Source: Chloroflexota bacterium (GTDB lineage Bacteria; Chloroflexota; Chloroflexia; Chloroheliales; Chloroheliaceae). Taken from it: a stretch of 64,000 bases of DNA. The stretch is from the NCBI GenBank assembly GCA_028287745.1, contig JAQBPB010000015.1, forward strand, positions 33,605 through 97,604, written 5' to 3'. Every line of letters starts with the position of its first letter. The stretch's first letter is position 1. Below the pieces are notes generated by a model. The model was not told where the DNA came from. It saw only the letters and a list, made by a program, of their open reading frames with translations, and did not search any database. The translations under genes and the position numbers were made by a program. Below are positions 54,556 to 63,167 of the stretch, one piece after another.

Positions 54556-57500
54556 ATGGTATCACCCAGAATTGCCCTGGAGGGCTTCGCTGACTTGCGG
54601 GTTCACTCTCACTACAGCTTCCGGGACGGCGTAAACAGCATTGATGAACTGGTCAAAGCGGCGGTCGAACTGGGCCGCCCGGCTATGGCCCTGACCGATC
54701 ACGGCCAGGCCGCCGGGTTTATCCAGCTCCAGGAAGCGGCCGACCGGCACGGCCTGGCTAAGCCCATTTTTGGGGTTGATATGCCGGTGGCCTGGCCGGG
54801 TGAAGAACTCCAGGTAACCTGGGGCCACGAAAGCTGCGGGGCCGAGGCGGAAAGGCTTAACTCCGGGTCGAAAAATATTCGGACGCACAACCTGGTCCTG
54901 CTGGCCCGCGACGATATGGGGCTGAAAAACCTCTACAAGTTGCTAACCTGGGCCGGAACCACCGGGTATGATCAAAATGACGCCGAAGGACCACTTTTGC
55001 GCGAGGAAATCCTGCTGGAACACGCCGCCGGGCTGGCCCTGTTGAGCGGAGGCTGCGGCGGGCAGATTTCGAGGCTGCTGGAAAGCGGCCAAACTGCCGA
55101 AGCGGCCGCCGTAGCCGCCCGTTACCGCGAGGCTTTTGGGCCGCATTTTTACCTGGAACTGGTCAGCCATTCTTCCGATTTGGCTGTGGCCGACCGCCAG
55201 CGCCTGGCCGCGTTTGGCCGGGAACATGGTTTACCCTTGCTGGCGACCTCGGATGTCCATTATCTAAAGCCGGAGCAAGCCGCCGCCCGCGACCTGCTCT
55301 GGGCGGTTGCCGATAATGTCCGGCTGGATGACCCCAAACGCCGCCGCCCGGTGGGTGACGACGCCCGGCCGCTGACTCTGGAAGAACTGCAAGCCCGCTT
55401 CGCCGAATGGCCCGATGCCCTGGAAAATGCCGCCATCCTGGCTCAACAATGCCAGGTCCGCTTGCCTAAATCCGAACTGATAATCCCGAATTTCCCGATA
55501 CCGGCCGAGTTTTCGGCCGGAGATAGCCGCCAGTCAGCTGCCAATTACCTGGAAAGTATCTGCCGGACCTCTCTCGCCCGGCTTTACGGGCAGACTTTGC
55601 CGGAAGCGGTAGAACAGCGTTTGAACCTGGAAATGGGCGTCATTGCCACGGCCGGGTTTGCCCGCTACATTTTGATTGTAGCCGATATTGTGCGCCAGGC
55701 TCGCCAGATGAACATTCTATGCGCACCTCGCGGTAGTTCCGCCGGGTCACTGGTCTGTTACGCGGCCGGGATTACACCCCTCAACCCGCTCGACTACGGC
55801 CTGCTATTCGAACGATTTCTCAACCCGGCCCGCCTTGCTCCGCCCGATATAGACCTGGATATTGCCGACGAGGACCGGCCCCGCCTGTTGGATTACGTGG
55901 TCCGGCGCTACGGCCTTGAAAACGTGGCCCATATCATTACCCACAATTTTGAAGGCGCTAAGTCGGCCCTACGGGACGCCGGTAAAGCCCTGGGCAGCGA
56001 TCCTTTCCTGGTCAACCGCCTGGTCGGGCTGGTCCCGATTGAATTCCAGCGGCCCTACAGCCTGAGCCGGACCCTGGAAGAAGAAGCCGAAACGGCCCGC
56101 CTTTACAAAAGCGACCCGGCCGCCCGGCAGCTTATTGATACCGCTTTGCTGATTGAGGGTACCGGCCGCAATAGCGGCACTCACGCCGCCGGGGTAGTAA
56201 TCACACCCGAGCCGGTGGCCCACTATGTCCCGCTTATCCGCACTGAGGGTCTGGCCCAGGAACAGCGCAAGTCCGAAGCTCGCACTCAGAAAGCCGAGCA
56301 AAAACAGGCTGCCCAACAGGCGTCCCTTTTTGAGGAAGGCGCTTCACCCGCCTCTGAAACCCCGGAACGGGCCGGTTCGACTTCCTTGCTTTTCCCGGCC
56401 GTAATGACCCAGTGGAATATGGAAGACATTGAGAAACGCGGCCTGCTAAAAATTGATTTGTTAGGCCTGACCGCCTGGAGCACTATCGCCCATGCCCTGC
56501 GCTTTATCGAGCAGGAACGGGGCGAGAAACTGGACGTGTGGACCTTGCCGCCGGACGACCAGGCCACTTTCCAGACCCTTTCGCAAGGCTACACTCTGGG
56601 GGTCTTTCAGCTTGAAAACCAGGGCATGACCGAATTCACACGCGGCATGAAACCGCAGTCGATTGCCGACCTGGCCCTCATGATCGCGGCCTACCGGCCC
56701 GGCCCGATGCCTTTCCTGGGTAAGCTGCTGGCCGTCCGGCACGGCCGCGAACCGCTCAAGACGCCCCACCCTTTGCTCGACCCTATCATGGCCGAAACGT
56801 ATGGAGTGCCGGTTTACCAGGAAACGATGCTTAAGATTGCCCAGGAGGTCGCCGGTTACAGCCTGGGTGAAGCGGATGTCCTGCGCAAGGCCATCGGCAA
56901 GAAGAACCAGAAGGAACTGGTTGCCCAGCATGCCAAGTTCCTGGCCGGGGCCCAGGCGAAAGGTTTGACCAAAGAGGTGGCCGAGGCGGTCTGGGAGATG
57001 TTCCCGCCCTTTGCCTTCTACGGCTTCAACCAGGCCCATGCCATAGTCTACGGCTACCTGACCTATATCACGGCCTATCTCAAGCGGCATTACACCCTGG
57101 AATACCTGGGAGCTTTGCTGACCGTAGCCGGGGGCGATACCGAGGCGATTGTTAAGGCCGGTTCGGAGGCTCGCCGCCTGCATGTGCCCCTACTAGGGCC
57201 GGATGTAAACCGGAGCGCCAGCCGCCTGTCAATTGACCGGCTGGATTCCGGCGAGACGGCTATGCGTTTTGGGCTGGCCGCCGTTAAAGGGCTGGGACCG
57301 GCCGGGTTGGAAAGCTTGCAGGCGGCCCGCTCCGCCGGACCGTTCCTGGGGCTGGCCGACTTTATCCGGCGCGTCCCTGGCCGGGCTGTTAACGCCCGCA
57401 CCCTGACCGCCCTGGCCCGCGTAGGGGCTTTCCCGTTTGGCAACCGGGCATCAGTCGAAGCGACTATCCCGGCCGCTCAGAAAGCCGCCAAGGCCAAAGT

Positions 57501-57918
57501 TTTCCAGGAGCCGCCCCTGGTCGAAGTGCCGGAACACCCGCTGGAAGTTTTGTTGGGTTATGAGCAGGAATACCTGGGAGTTCACGTTACGCCTCTGCCG
57601 GTTGCCGAAACCATCGAACGCCTTGAAGCGGCTAAACGGATAGATACTTCCTCGCTGGATGCCGCCGGGAAAGCCGGGCAGGTCGTCCGGATGGGTGGGG
57701 CAATTACCGGCGGTCGCGAAATCCAGGGCCGCTACGGTTTAATGTATGTGTTTAACCTGAATGATGGCCGGGGCCTGCTGGAAGTAACCGCCTTCCCGAA
57801 GGTTTACCGCGAATTTAAACCGCTGCTGGTCGAAGGTAAACTGGTGGTAGTTGAAGGCAAGCTTGATCACCAGGAAGACCGCGCTCGCTTGCAGGCCGCC
57901 CGGATTGAGGCCGCCTGA
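54556..57918 (+). CDS. DnaE-type DNA polymerase III alpha subunit
   Basis: A 1120-residue C-family polymerase. It opens with a PHP domain (HSHYSFRDG, LTDHGQ, SHSSD, TSDVHYLKPEQ; likely intact metal site), then the polymerase core with GSSAGSLVCYAAGITPLNPLDYGLLFERFLNP and PDIDLDIADEDR carrying the catalytic Asp residues. A charged linker is seen near residues 570-600 and an OB-fold region towards the C-terminus (GKAGQVVRMGGAITGGREIQG). At this length and with a divergent N-terminal half it could be the main DnaE or an accessory, more error-prone copy; no dinB, imuB or other replication gene is nearby. I favour an accessory copy weakly. Confidence 0.9.
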   Translation: MVSPRIALEGFADLRVHSHYSFRDGVNSIDELVKAAVELGRPAMALTDHGQAAGFIQLQEAADRHGLAKPIFGVDMPVAWPGEELQVTWGHESCGAEAERLNSGSKNIRTHNLVLLARDDMGLKNLYKLLTWAGTTGYDQNDAEGPLLREEILLEHAAGLALLSGGCGGQISRLLESGQTAEAAAVAARYREAFGPHFYLELVSHSSDLAVADRQRLAAFGREHGLPLLATSDVHYLKPEQAAARDLLWAVADNVRLDDPKRRRPVGDDARPLTLEELQARFAEWPDALENAAILAQQCQVRLPKSELIIPNFPIPAEFSAGDSRQSAANYLESICRTSLARLYGQTLPEAVEQRLNLEMGVIATAGFARYILIVADIVRQARQMNILCAPRGSSAGSLVCYAAGITPLNPLDYGLLFERFLNPARLAPPDIDLDIADEDRPRLLDYVVRRYGLENVAHIITHNFEGAKSALRDAGKALGSDPFLVNRLVGLVPIEFQRPYSLSRTLEEEAETARLYKSDPAARQLIDTALLIEGTGRNSGTHAAGVVITPEPVAHYVPLIRTEGLAQEQRKSEARTQKAEQKQAAQQASLFEEGASPASETPERAGSTSLLFPAVMTQWNMEDIEKRGLLKIDLLGLTAWSTIAHALRFIEQERGEKLDVWTLPPDDQATFQTLSQGYTLGVFQLENQGMTEFTRGMKPQSIADLALMIAAYRPGPMPFLGKLLAVRHGREPLKTPHPLLDPIMAETYGVPVYQETMLKIAQEVAGYSLGEADVLRKAIGKKNQKELVAQHAKFLAGAQAKGLTKEVAEAVWEMFPPFAFYGFNQAHAIVYGYLTYITAYLKRHYTLEYLGALLTVAGGDTEAIVKAGSEARRLHVPLLGPDVNRSASRLSIDRLDSGETAMRFGLAAVKGLGPAGLESLQAARSAGPFLGLADFIRRVPGRAVNARTLTALARVGAFPFGNRASVEATIPAAQKAAKAKVFQEPPLVEVPEHPLEVLLGYEQEYLGVHVTPLPVAETIERLEAAKRIDTSSLDAAGKAGQVVRMGGAITGGREIQGRYGLMYVFNLNDGRGLLEVTAFPKVYREFKPLLVEGKLVVVEGKLDHQEDRARLQAARIEAA

Positions 57919-57994
57919 CAAAGCAACCGTGCCTATGGTAAAATTAGGTTTCTTGGATTAGGTAAAAGAGTCAGAAAGGAATTTTAAAACCGTT

Positions 57995-58705
57995 ATGTTA
58001 GTTGAAATGCCTAGGCCGCTGGTTGAACATCCCCGGACAGGCATACATAAGCGGGCGCAGGGCTTAAAACCGGAGGAAGTCGGGGCAGGAGGTACTTTAT
58101 TTCTTTGCCGCCACGCTGAAGTTGAAAACCCGCGTGAGATTCTTTATGGCCGGTTGCCCCGGTTCGGTTTAACCCGGTTCGGCCTGGAGCAGGCCGCCCA
58201 ATTGGCCGATCTACTGGCCCACCAGAATTTGTCCCAGATCTATGTAAGCCCTTTGTTGCGGGCCCGCCAGACCGCTCGGGCCATTCACGCCCGCTATCCC
58301 GAGCTAAAGCTGCGGTTCGACCGCAACCTGCTGGAAGTCCATACCAGTTATGACGGGCGCCCGCTTTCGGAAATAGGTGACTTTAATTTTTACGAACCGC
58401 TGGCGCACCCGGCCGATGAAACGATAGAAATGGTCCGCGACCGCGTCCTGAAGTTTGTCCACCGGGTTATGAGGCAGCACAAAGGTCAGAAAATTGCGGC
58501 CGTTTCGCACGGTGACGTAGTTACTATATTACACGCCCATTTCCTGGGCCTGCCCATGCAGTTAGCCAGCCTGCGGCTCCCTAATTTTTACCCTGAACGG
58601 GCTTCGGTTACCCGTTATGACTTTCCGCCGGAAGGTTTTACCGGCAATGTTGACCGGGTGCAGATCAGTTACTTTGAACCGCCTTTCCCGGAGAAAGCCT
58701 GGTAA
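57995..58705 (+). CDS. Histidine phosphatase family protein
   Basis: A phosphoglycerate mutase-like phosphatase of 236 residues. The catalytic His is in LFLCRHAEVENP (RH motif), the second catalytic His in AVSHGDVV, and phosphate-binding Arg residues in SPLLRARQTARAI. The first 35 residues before the RH motif are not conserved-looking, so the real start could be later than the ATG at 57995. Substrate cannot be identified; the family covers sugar phosphates, nucleotides and phosphoproteins. Confidence 0.88.
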   Translation: MLVEMPRPLVEHPRTGIHKRAQGLKPEEVGAGGTLFLCRHAEVENPREILYGRLPRFGLTRFGLEQAAQLADLLAHQNLSQIYVSPLLRARQTARAIHARYPELKLRFDRNLLEVHTSYDGRPLSEIGDFNFYEPLAHPADETIEMVRDRVLKFVHRVMRQHKGQKIAAVSHGDVVTILHAHFLGLPMQLASLRLPNFYPERASVTRYDFPPEGFTGNVDRVQISYFEPPFPEKAW

Positions 58706-58855
58706 TCAATTCCGCTGTTTCAAATTCAGGATTAGCGTCTAATTGGTCGAATATCTTTATAAGTAAACAGCAAATGTTTCAAATGAAGTCCGCATACGAG
58801 GTAACCTGGTGCTGGTCCGGAAGTTCCGGCAAGGACAGGAGAAGGTGCAAATTTT

Positions 58856-60178
58856 ATGACCGATACAGCAAAATCCACTCCATACCTGCATACTGCCCAA
58901 TCTCAGGCGCAGATTAAGCGGGCCACCGACCAGGCTCTTGCCGCATTAGACTTGCCAGGCCTTGTCGAAACCTTGCGCGAACTCCTGGTTATTCCGAGTG
59001 TGACCGGCACTGCCGAGGAAAGCCAGGCCCAGCACTGGTTTGCCACACGCATGCGCGAGAGTTCCTTTAATACTGACCTTTGGGCTTTTGATTTACCCGC
59101 TTTGCTGGCCGACCCGGACTTTCCGGGCCTGGAAGCGCCCCGCCAGGAAGGCTGGGGCCTCGCCGGTACCTGGGGCGGCCAGCAGGGGCCAACCCTGGTC
59201 CTGAACGGCCATATTGACGTGGTGCCGCCCGGCGATTTGACCCAGTGGGAAAACCAGGCTCCTTTTAGCGGCCTGTTGCAGGATGGGAAAGTTTACGGCC
59301 GGGGCGCTTGCGATATGAAAGGCGGCCTGGTCTGCAACCTCTACGCTGTCAAAGCTATCCAGGCTGCCGGGATTCGCCTGAAGGGCAATGTGTTGCTGGA
59401 AAGTGTTGCCGGTGAAGAAGACGGCGGCCTGGGAACATTCGGCACTTTGCGCCGGGGCTACCGGGGCGATGCCGCGATAATCACCGAGCCGACCGACCTG
59501 GAAATCATCCCGGCCTGTGCCGGGGCGCTTACCTTTCGCCTGAAACTGACCGGCCTTTCGGCCCACGCCAGCGTGCGGCGCGAAGGCGTCAGCGTGATTG
59601 AAAAGTTCTGGCCGATCTGGCAGGCCCTGGAAGACCTTGAAACTCGCCGGAACCAGGCAGGCCACCCTTTGATGGCCCGCTACGGCTTGCCTTATCCTTT
59701 GAGTATCGGCACGCTCAAGGCCGGAAACTGGCCCAGCAGTGTGCCTGACCTTCTGGAAGCTGAAGGCCGCCTGGGTGTTGCCCTGGGCGAAGACCCGCAG
59801 GAAGCCCGGCGCGAACTGGAAGAAGCACTGGCGGCGGTCTGCCGTAAAGACCCCTGGCTGCAAAAACACCCGGTTGTAGTTGACTGGTTTGGCGGTCAGT
59901 TCGCCAGCGGGCAGCTTTCCCCCGGCCACTCACTGCTCGACCTGGTCAGCCAGACCCACCAGCGGTTACACGGCAATATCCCGGCAGTCCACGGCGCCTC
60001 CTACGGCAGCGATTTGCGCCTGATGGTTGGCCTGGGAAATATCCCGACCTTGCACTATGGCCCGGGGAACGTCAAACTGGCGCACGCACCCAACGAAAAT
60101 GTACCGGTGACCGACCTGGAAACGGTTACCCGAACCCTGATTGCAATTATTTTGCAGTTTTGTGGGGTTGAAGACTAA
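58856..60178 (+). CDS. M20 family ArgE/DapE-type metallo-deacylase
   Basis: A 440-residue zinc hydrolase of the M20 family (acetylornithine deacetylase/succinyl-diaminopimelate desuccinylase type). Metal-binding motifs include NGHIDVVPPG, GRGACDMKGGL and the general-base Glu in SVAGEEDGGLGT. The bacterial dimerisation domain follows (LTGLSAHASVRREGVSVIEKF). The final His is in HAPNENVPV. It removes an acyl group from an amino acid or peptide, but the exact substrate is not known. It is preceded by AGGAGAAGG about nine bases before the ATG. Confidence 0.93.
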   Translation: MTDTAKSTPYLHTAQSQAQIKRATDQALAALDLPGLVETLRELLVIPSVTGTAEESQAQHWFATRMRESSFNTDLWAFDLPALLADPDFPGLEAPRQEGWGLAGTWGGQQGPTLVLNGHIDVVPPGDLTQWENQAPFSGLLQDGKVYGRGACDMKGGLVCNLYAVKAIQAAGIRLKGNVLLESVAGEEDGGLGTFGTLRRGYRGDAAIITEPTDLEIIPACAGALTFRLKLTGLSAHASVRREGVSVIEKFWPIWQALEDLETRRNQAGHPLMARYGLPYPLSIGTLKAGNWPSSVPDLLEAEGRLGVALGEDPQEARRELEEALAAVCRKDPWLQKHPVVVDWFGGQFASGQLSPGHSLLDLVSQTHQRLHGNIPAVHGASYGSDLRLMVGLGNIPTLHYGPGNVKLAHAPNENVPVTDLETVTRTLIAIILQFCGVED

Positions 60179-60213
60179 AGCCTTATTTAACAAATCGAGA
60201 AAGAAGAACACTA

Positions 60214-61005
60214 ATGGCTGAAACGGCCCTCTGTCGCTACCCGTGCCCTAACTGTAACACCGACCTGGAACAAGAAGGCTACATGATTATCGAAACTCAT
60301 GACGAAGCCCCTACCCGCCAGTTGCTCAACGATGAAATTAACATGGCCCAGTGTCACGAATGCAACCATACCAGCCGGTTGAATATTCCGCTGCTGTATC
60401 ATGATAGCCACCAGGAACTATTTATTATCTATGTTCCCGAACTGGCCCATCTTGGCCCGGAGCAGCTCGCAGACACCATTCGCTATCCCTACGGCCAACT
60501 TGTTACCCAGGAAGCGGAACGGCGCGGCATTGAGCTTCCCGAACCGGATGCAGCGGCTTTCCCCGAGGGCCAGGAAGAGTTGCGCACCCAGCCCGGCGCT
60601 AAATTTCACGCTTTGACCCAGGAACAGGCCGGTAACCTGCTGCCGGAATACCTGTTGCGCCCGACCATCGTGGATACCTTTGAAGTCCTGCGCACGGCGG
60701 TCCAGGCCGCTCTTGACGGGATGACCGGCCAGGAAGTGGTGGACGACATGGTCCGGCTCCAGCTAATTAATAATATTATTTCGGCTGAAGACCCGATTGC
60801 TCGCCGCAAAGTAATGCATCACGCCGAACCTTATTTGACTGATGAGCTTTATGAAGTGATTGACACGCTTGGTGACCAGATGCGAAGCGAAGGTCAGAAC
60901 GAACTGGTTGAAAAACTGCAGTGGGTCAAGGATCAGATTGAGAAATACAAGTCGGCCCAGAAACAACGCCTGGCTAAATCTAAAAATAAACCGGCAAACG
61001 AATAA
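60214..61005 (+). CDS. CpXC domain protein
   Basis: A 263-residue protein starting with a CpXC-type zinc-ribbon: YPCPNCNTDLEQEG and then QCHECNHTSR form a four-Cys site (about residues 11-55). The middle part (LFIIYVPELAHLGPEQL) matches the family. The C-terminal part is helical and highly charged, with a coiled-coil-like end. The function of the CpXC family is unknown. It lies 35 bases after the M20 gene, so co-transcription is likely, and a terminator follows. Confidence 0.82.
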   Translation: MAETALCRYPCPNCNTDLEQEGYMIIETHDEAPTRQLLNDEINMAQCHECNHTSRLNIPLLYHDSHQELFIIYVPELAHLGPEQLADTIRYPYGQLVTQEAERRGIELPEPDAAAFPEGQEELRTQPGAKFHALTQEQAGNLLPEYLLRPTIVDTFEVLRTAVQAALDGMTGQEVVDDMVRLQLINNIISAEDPIARRKVMHHAEPYLTDELYEVIDTLGDQMRSEGQNELVEKLQWVKDQIEKYKSAQKQRLAKSKNKPANE

Positions 61006-61007
61006 CA

Positions 61008-61040
61008 AAAAGCTGGCTCTGCTAGTGAGAGCCAGCTTTT
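61008..61040 (+). terminator. Terminator after the CpXC gene
   Basis: Perfect 13-base arms (61008-61020 and 61028-61040) with A-run and T-run flanks; it begins three bases after the stop codon. Confidence 0.9.
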
Positions 61041-61662
61041 CAATTGAAAAGACCTGGAACTAAAATAAAAACGTGTATTTACTTCAAAATCTAAAACGTT
61101 ATAAGTTGGTTGTAATCAGCCGAAGACGAAGCAAAACTTTAGTACTACTGGAAGACCTGGCCGGATTTTGAAGAGAGTATATTCCTGAAAAATTTGTTGA
61201 TGATCAAAAGCTAACGATCGGGCAAGGGCTGTGCATGACGGTAAAAAGCGGAATCGTTAGAAAAAGAAGCAATACGAATTATGACGTTAGTAGCACGAAA
61301 AGGACGAAGCAAGACGGTAGTAGGACATTACAAAAAGTTGCCAGGGCGCTATAAAGACGAAAGTGGGAAGTTAGTAGGACGTAGGAGTAGAGCTGGATGA
61401 AGGTGAAAAGACGCTAGGAAGACCAGGTTGGACCTTACTGGAACGAGATGTGACGGTAGAAGGACGGAGTCAGGACGGTTACAAAGACGTTAGAGGGTTG
61501 AAACGTAGGTCGGTGTCGATTGAAACGGTTCGTTAGCTTTTGTTCTTTCAACACTCTTACTTTAACAAACAAACATTACGAAATACATTAAGAAATTCGG
61601 AATAACATTAAAGTTTTTAAACTATTGGCGGTTTAGCTTTAGTTTTAGCAGGAAGAGAAGTA
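61041..61662 (+). other. Purine-rich intergenic region with GACG repeats
   Basis: A 620-base region without a convincing gene. The + strand is rich in A and G and poor in C. The eight-base pattern GACGNTAG occurs five times in one orientation (61283, 61313, 61410, 61452, 61486), with related GACGAAGC at 61127 and 61303 and TAGTAGGAC at 61318 and 61372. The right end (about 61560-61660) is AT-rich and should hold the promoter of the following ABC gene. It may be a structured leader or a degenerate repeat element. Confidence 0.55.
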
Positions 61663-62811
61663 ATGACTGAGCAGAATGTACCTATTTTAGAAGTAGTTAA
61701 TCTGGTTAAGACCTACCCGGCTGAGGACGGTGGCTTTTTTAGCGGCTTGCTGGGTGGTGTCGGCCAGCGTATTCCGGCCTTAAACGGTGTTTCCTTTACT
61801 CTGAACGAAGGCGAGATTCTTGGTCTGATCGGTGAAAGTGGTAGTGGGAAGAGTGCCCTTGCCCGGATTATTTCAGGGCAAGAAAAACCTGACAAAGGCA
61901 AAGTCATTTTTAGAGGTAAACAGCTATCTTCTATGAGCGAAGGAGAACTTAAAACTCTCCGGCCCCACCTGCGCTATCTCTCGGAAGACGCCTTTACCGG
62001 CCTGACCAATGACCCCAAGAACCGGGTTGATCGCTTGCTCTACGATTTAATTGAAAAATATCCGCCCAGTGGTGGCGGTAGCGCCCGCGAAGCCGCCAGC
62101 CGGATGCTGCACCGGGTTGGGCTTAACGACGATTACCTGACCCGCTTTCCAAACCAGTTGTCCGGTGGTGAACGCCAGCGCCTGGCGATTGCCCGGGCTT
62201 TGATGTTACGGCCGCGCCTGATTGTTGCCGATGAACCGGTTTCCAACCTGGACCTGAATACCCGTACCAGCATGCTAAATCTGATGAAGCAGCTTGGCCG
62301 GGAGTACAAAATCGCTTTTATCTTTATTTCGCACGACCCGAGCATGGTCCGTTTCTTTGCCGGAACGGGCAGGATTGCCCTGATCTTCGCCGGCCGTATC
62401 ATGGAAGAATTTCCGGCACGTGAGTTGTTCAGCCGGGCAACCCACCCCTATACCAAGACCCTGCTGGAAGTTAACGCGGCTCCCAGCCCCTTACCCGGCG
62501 CAGCGCTTGACCCTGAAATGGCATTCTCCGAGATGGAGCGGGTGGACGCCAATGAATTGCACCTGGATTCCCTGGAAAGTGAATTGAGCGCCGACGGTAA
62601 TATAGCGGCCAGCGCCCAGCTATCCGCCGCCAACCATCAGGGTTGCCCTTTTTACCGCTGGTGCCCGGAACGGTTTGAACGCTGCCCGGTCGAAACGCCC
62701 CAGCTTTTGACGGTTACCAGGCGGCTGGAAGAAGGCAACTATATCGAGCTGGCCCCCGAAGAAATAGAACCTGAACACCGCGCGGCCTGTCTCCGGTATA
62801 TTGACCAGTAA
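61663..62811 (+). CDS. Oligopeptide/dipeptide-type ABC transporter ATP-binding protein
   Basis: A 382-residue Opp/Dpp-family ATPase. Walker A is GESGSGKSALA, signature LSGGERQRLAIARAL, Walker B LIVADEPVSNLD, H-loop FISHDPSMV. The C-terminal extension has the oligo_HPY pattern with Cys residues (GCPFYRWCPERFERC and a later AACLRY) that in relatives can hold an iron-sulfur cluster. It uniquely lacks neighbours: no permease, binding protein or second ATPase is adjacent. It may be a stand-alone subunit serving a transporter elsewhere. The ATG has AGGAAGAG about eight bases upstream. Confidence 0.9.
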   Translation: MTEQNVPILEVVNLVKTYPAEDGGFFSGLLGGVGQRIPALNGVSFTLNEGEILGLIGESGSGKSALARIISGQEKPDKGKVIFRGKQLSSMSEGELKTLRPHLRYLSEDAFTGLTNDPKNRVDRLLYDLIEKYPPSGGGSAREAASRMLHRVGLNDDYLTRFPNQLSGGERQRLAIARALMLRPRLIVADEPVSNLDLNTRTSMLNLMKQLGREYKIAFIFISHDPSMVRFFAGTGRIALIFAGRIMEEFPARELFSRATHPYTKTLLEVNAAPSPLPGAALDPEMAFSEMERVDANELHLDSLESELSADGNIAASAQLSAANHQGCPFYRWCPERFERCPVETPQLLTVTRRLEEGNYIELAPEEIEPEHRAACLRYIDQ

Positions 62812-63167
62812 GACGGGGTGAGGGGGAGTAGTTAGCACCTTACCCGTAAAACGGGGAAATGAGTAAGGTTAAAAGACGAGGTAATACGTAGAACAGGTAA
62901 CGGGCTGTGGGTTTGTTAACCGGTAAGAACGGTAAATCCTGAAAATTTTAGGTTTTGTTTGCCCGGAGGCTTCGACCTGACCGTTTCCCGTTTTACGTTC
63001 AACAATATACTCTAAACGCATCACGTCCCTTTTAGTCCAATTGTAACAATAATTACATATAACCGTATTCAAACCATACTCCGGGTCATGCTAAAATATT
63101 CCTGTACCCAATCGCATAAACTGTTTCGATAACTTTAATGTATAGCGCAGAAAGGGTTCTTGCCGCT
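62812..63167. other. Intergenic region
   Basis: No gene is convincing here. Two distant segments (62846-62859 and 62984-62996) are complementary over about 13 bases with one bulge, so a long-range RNA fold is possible. The right end is AT-rich and should hold the promoter of the receiver-domain gene. Confidence 0.4.

Noticed and set aside
62869..63072. A 67-codon minus-strand frame in the intergenic region
   Set aside because: No ribosome-binding site or recognisable pattern; composition is like the surrounding non-coding DNA.
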